DNA from: Fidelibacterota bacterium
GTDB taxonomy: Bacteria; Marinisomatota; Marinisomatia; Marinisomatales; TCS56
Reading direction: 5' to 3'
Length of the DNA: 32,299 bases
NCBI GenBank assembly: GCA_030634675.1
Contig: DAOWAH010000001.1
Span: 1-32,299, forward strand
Shown: positions 31,243-32,299 of the stretch, one piece after another
How positions within the stretch are numbered: position 1 is the stretch's first letter
Layout: each line of letters opens with the position of its first letter
The notes under the pieces: generated by a model
Database searches by the model: none
Told to the model about the DNA's origin: nothing
What the model saw: the letters and a program-made list of their open reading frames with translations, nothing else
Position numbers and translations under genes: made by a program

Positions 31243-31302
31243 AGAACTCAAACCTACATCCCGCAAAGCGGGGTCTCCGGTCGGCAGGTTAACCTGAGTT
31301 CT
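31243..31302. terminator. Nested hairpin downstream of the exporter operon
   Basis: AGAACTCA (31243-31250) pairs with TGAGTTCT (31295-31302), AACCT (31251-31255) with AGGTT (31286-31290), and CCCGC (31260-31264) with GCGGG (31268-31272). It lies between convergent genes and may stop both transcripts or be a dispersed repeat; no U-tract is present. Confidence 0.45.
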
Positions 31303-31344
31303 GTAATTATGTTTCAGAATCTTCGGTCTGTAAGCACCCCTACG

Positions 31345-31359
31345 TCGTGCTCGGCACGA
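31345..31359. repeat. Short hairpin TCGTGC-TCG-GCACGA
   Basis: A perfect six-base stem with a three-base loop, next to the nested hairpin in the same 275-base gap. The rest of the gap is low-complexity, with phrases like AACACCCTAACACTCTAA. Confidence 0.4.
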
Positions 31360-31442
31360 TCTTCGGGTCACAGGCAGAACTAAGAACCAAGAACTTTAAC
31401 ACCCTAACACTCTAAACGACACACTAAGTTTAGAGACGGACA

Positions 31443-32299
31443 CTAATTATATAAATAATATTTTTTAGTCCGTTCCCTGAATGAGTTCACATCCTTATTC
31501 AGATAATCTTCCACATCAGCGTAGCGATAGTTTTTAGTAAACAATTCGCGAACCTTGTTTGAACCGGTCACTTTATCAAACATGCGCAATCGGTTTTCTT
31601 TGGCCATTTGAAAAGGATTTTGCTCAGGATACAATTTTATCAAAGCTTCCAGATATTGAAATTGCAAACTCAATAAATTAACTTCCGCGGGATCAATAAT
31701 ATGAATCTGAATGCCACCCAGGTAAGTTCCCATATCACGGCCATAGAAAGGTTTATACACCACCGGACGGAAAATAATCCCTGGCAGACCAATCGAATTC
31801 AGTTCAGCAGCCAATGTATCGGCATCAACCCACTCCGCTCCGACAAATTGGAAAGGCGCTGTATAACCTACACCTTCAGAAATAACACCCAGTTCACCCA
31901 TCACACCGGTACTGACATAGTAAAGTGGTGAATATTTATGGGGAATATGGGGTGAAGTAGGTACCCACTCCAGACCGGTATCTTCAAAAGTCATGAGTCG
32001 CTTCCAATGCTCCATCGGTACTACGGTCAGATCGCATTGAATACCATCTTTCAACATCTTCTCACCATTTAGCATCCGGGCGAATTCACCGACCGTCAGG
32101 CCAAAGACGTAGGGCACCGGAAACTGGCTGACAAATGAGAAATAGCCCTCTTCCACCAGATTACCTTCAATCCGGTTGCCCCCCAATGGATTAGGACGGT
32201 CCAACACGACCAATTCAACCCCGTTCTCCGCGCAGGCTTCCATACATACACCCAGTGTGCTGATGAAAGTGTAGGAGCGGCAACCGATTCCCTGGATAT
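31443..32299 (-). CDS. DUF1343/NamZ-like exo-beta-N-acetylmuramidase family protein (5' cut by window)
   Basis: The last 285 codons are present and the frame runs off the right edge, so the N-terminus is missing. The visible part begins IQGIGCRSYTFISTLGVCME, which corresponds to the D-IQD-G-RFYTY-STL segment of DUF1343. It continues with VVLDRPNPLGGNRIEGNLVE, GLTVGEFARMLNGE and the C-terminal FRPVVYKPFYGRDMGTYLGG. This family includes NamZ, an exo-lytic enzyme releasing terminal MurNAc from peptidoglycan fragments during cell-wall recycling. An in-frame ATG at 32243 is not the true start, since conserved residues precede it. The export signal, if any, is outside the window. Confidence 0.88.
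   Translation of the reverse strand, partial: IQGIGCRSYTFISTLGVCMEACAENGVELVVLDRPNPLGGNRIEGNLVEEGYFSFVSQFPVPYVFGLTVGEFARMLNGEKMLKDGIQCDLTVVPMEHWKRLMTFEDTGLEWVPTSPHIPHKYSPLYYVSTGVMGELGVISEGVGYTAPFQFVGAEWVDADTLAAELNSIGLPGIIFRPVVYKPFYGRDMGTYLGGIQIHIIDPAEVNLLSLQFQYLEALIKLYPEQNPFQMAKENRLRMFDKVTGSNKVRELFTKNYRYADVEDYLNKDVNSFRERTKKYYLYN

Noticed and set aside
30784..31371. A 195-codon minus-strand frame running into the intergenic gap
   Set aside because: Most of it is antisense to the NatB-like permease, and the rest runs through the hairpin block; its composition (many Gly, His, Asn, Arg) is not protein-like.

Overview
The window looks like a chromosomal segment of a Gram-negative, diderm bacterium, possibly from the FCB superphylum or a related candidate phylum such as Neomarinimicrobiota, Calditrichota or KSB1. 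This is inferred from moderate GC, mixed use of Shine-Dalgarno sites, several exported and lipoprotein-like proteins, a stand-alone TrpB2, a DUF1343/NamZ-type protein, and intergenic DNA full of small palindromic dispersed repeats. No rRNA, tRNA, phage gene, transposase or CRISPR array was seen. Most of the window reads as housekeeping or accessory metabolism, not a mobile island.

Layout. 1-2000: the end of an amidohydrolase, then a mazEF toxin-antitoxin pair and a secreted orphan protein between two same-orientation copies of a palindromic repeat, then a truncated dihydrofolate-reductase-like remnant. 2037-4759: an exported metallophosphoesterase fused to a PQQ-type beta-propeller, and a CHAD-domain protein. 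4825-8780: a TetR-regulated unit (TetR, membrane-anchored metallo-beta-lactamase-fold hydrolase, short-chain dehydrogenase), where both promoters carry the same TetR-like operator over the start site, followed by a membrane metallophosphoesterase. 9139-14072, minus strand: an ATP-cone/uridine-kinase fusion, Lgt, and a penicillin-acylase-family hydrolase. 14260-17664: a very large GH13-like protein. 17705-18418, minus: a DUF3581 protein. 18839-21195: a possible tiny ORF overlapping a REC-PAS-PAS-PAS histidine kinase. 21299-24142, minus: a TldD/TldE protease pair whose TldD has a Tat-lipoprotein leader. 24143-24986: a long non-coding stretch with nested inverted repeats. 24987-28206: TrpB2 and a Rieske-glutamate-synthase fusion, separated by a strong terminator. 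28307-31167: an overlapping XRE regulator / 4-TM protein / NatA / NatB operon. 31443 to the end, minus: a DUF1343 protein cut by the window edge.

How the genes work together. The clearest regulatory circuit is the TetR unit, an autoregulated repressor controlling a lipid-type hydrolase and an oxidoreductase. The XRE-NatAB block is a compact self-regulated export operon. TldD and TldE abut and should form one complex, although only TldD carries a visible export signal. Lgt fits the lipoprotein leaders predicted here. No single unmistakably novel multi-gene system was found. The best leads are the paired TetR operators with a possibly leaderless tetR mRNA, the structured element at 24463-24648, the exported TldD with its signal-less partner, and three unusual domain architectures: ATP-cone kinase, Rieske-GltS, and a GH13 with altered region IV.
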